A stretch of DNA of 5,584 nt from Planctomycetota bacterium (GTDB lineage Bacteria > Planctomycetota > UBA8742 > SKZP01 > JAIOTL01). Both the position numbers and the translations under genes were made by a program. The stretch spans positions 1 through 5,584 of the forward strand of contig JAIOTL010000165.1 of NCBI GenBank assembly GCA_021106775.1. The letters are read 5' to 3'. Below the pieces are notes generated by a model that worked only from the letters and a program-made list of their open reading frames with translations, was not told the DNA's origin and did no database searches. This document shows positions 5,062 through 5,584 of the stretch, in pieces (within the stretch, counting starts at the first letter, position 1; every line of letters starts with the position of its first letter).

Positions 5062-5584
5062 ATGCGATTTTTCCATGTGTTAATTGTTTTTCTGACGATA
5101 ATAAGCCTTTTTGTGGGCTGTACAAATACTGAGAAGATTGAAGAAGAGAAGAGAATTGCCGCTGAGAAAGCAAAAGAAGCCAAAATCGTCCGGCAAAAGC
5201 CATATCCTTCAACAGATTGGTTTTTTAGACCGTATTTTGAGGCTGCAGTTGAATTCATGAACAATGCTCAGCGTAGAGGTTTTTACAAGTGCAGCACTGA
5301 GATCAAAAAGCGTCAATACCTTAAGAAGCTTGGCATTGATGTTCTTGTTGATATGAAAAACCTTCTTAAAAAAACCATGACCGATATTGAAGTCAAGAAC
5401 GTAGTATTTGCCGTGGATACAATTTGGCAGGATGATTATTTCTATCTCGGCAATACTGAAGTGCTGATGGGCTCAAGGTTTAACGGCGAAGGTTATACGC
5501 ACATGTATTTCAACTTCGTTGACGGTAAACTGAACAAATGGGGGGCATATTCAAACCTTGAGGAAGAAGATGAAGGTGAAATCA
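5062..5584 (+). CDS. Putative lipoprotein, unknown function (3'-truncated by the window end)
   Basis: The ATG after GGAGG opens a frame that runs off the window, giving the first 174 residues. A hydrophobic signal (about 3-18) ends in LFVGC with Cys20 as the likely lipidation site; Phe at -3 is less usual than Leu, so lipoprotein status is likely rather than certain. A charged helical linker rich in Lys/Glu/Ala (24-45) follows, as in proteins held away from the membrane. The folded part begins near YPSTDWFFRPYFEAAVEF and contains a helical segment (RQYLKKLGIDVLVDMKNLLKK, in part) and beta-rich stretches (VVFAVDT, DYFYLGNTEVLMGSRF, HMYFNFVDGKL, about 115-159). The visible end is acidic (EEEDEGE). 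I do not recognise the family. The gene has its own promoter and is probably independent of the Rrf2 gene. Confidence 0.8.
   Translation, partial: MRFFHVLIVFLTIISLFVGCTNTEKIEEEKRIAAEKAKEAKIVRQKPYPSTDWFFRPYFEAAVEFMNNAQRRGFYKCSTEIKKRQYLKKLGIDVLVDMKNLLKKTMTDIEVKNVVFAVDTIWQDDYFYLGNTEVLMGSRFNGEGYTHMYFNFVDGKLNKWGAYSNLEEEDEGEI

Noticed and set aside
5052..5264. 70-codon minus-strand open frame
   Set aside because: It is antisense to the last lipoprotein gene, which has a ribosome binding site, signal peptide and lipobox.

Overview
The window looks like an ordinary chromosomal stretch from a Gram-negative bacterium of the Bacteroidota/Chlorobiota/Ignavibacteriota/Kapabacteria neighbourhood. That placement is inferred from gene style: a choice-of-anchor-D/Ig/kelch secreted protein, two lipoproteins, a probable outer-membrane barrel protein, and AT-leaning base composition. 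No rRNA or other phylogenetic marker is present to prove it. I see no tRNA, CRISPR array, insertion sequence, phage gene or attachment site.

Layout. Positions 1-1326 (+) hold the 3' part of a large secreted protein: a choice-of-anchor-D-like domain, a putative Ig (He_PIG-like) domain and a six-blade kelch-type propeller. It converges on a minus-strand gene (1404-2732) for an exported protein with a striking Asp/Trp-rich low-complexity segment, a short TPR-like motif and a probable beta-barrel. The two convergent genes share a compact hairpin terminator (1345-1370). Next comes a tight two-gene minus-strand operon: a small lipoprotein (3757-4356) followed 10 nt later by a nitroreductase with an N-terminal 2x[4Fe-4S] ferredoxin domain (2886-3746). 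Divergent from this operon is an Rrf2-family regulator (4456-4869, +) that keeps the three cysteines used for Fe-S ligation in IscR/NsrR-type members. The 99-bp divergent spacer carries a good sigma70-like promoter for the operon and an imperfect dyad lying over its start point. A last, 3'-truncated lipoprotein gene (5062-5584, +) starts behind a 190-bp AT-rich leader with its own promoter and an inverted repeat around the -10 box.

How the parts may fit. The most coherent unit is Rrf2 regulator <-> lipoprotein + ferredoxin-nitroreductase: an Fe-S or redox-sensing repressor next to an Fe-S flavoenzyme it probably controls. This is inferred from position, divergent orientation and DNA motifs. 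The outer genes look like unrelated envelope proteins. I found no clear sign of a wholly new system; the regulator/oxidoreductase/lipoprotein module and the Asp/Trp-rich barrel protein are the parts most worth a second look.
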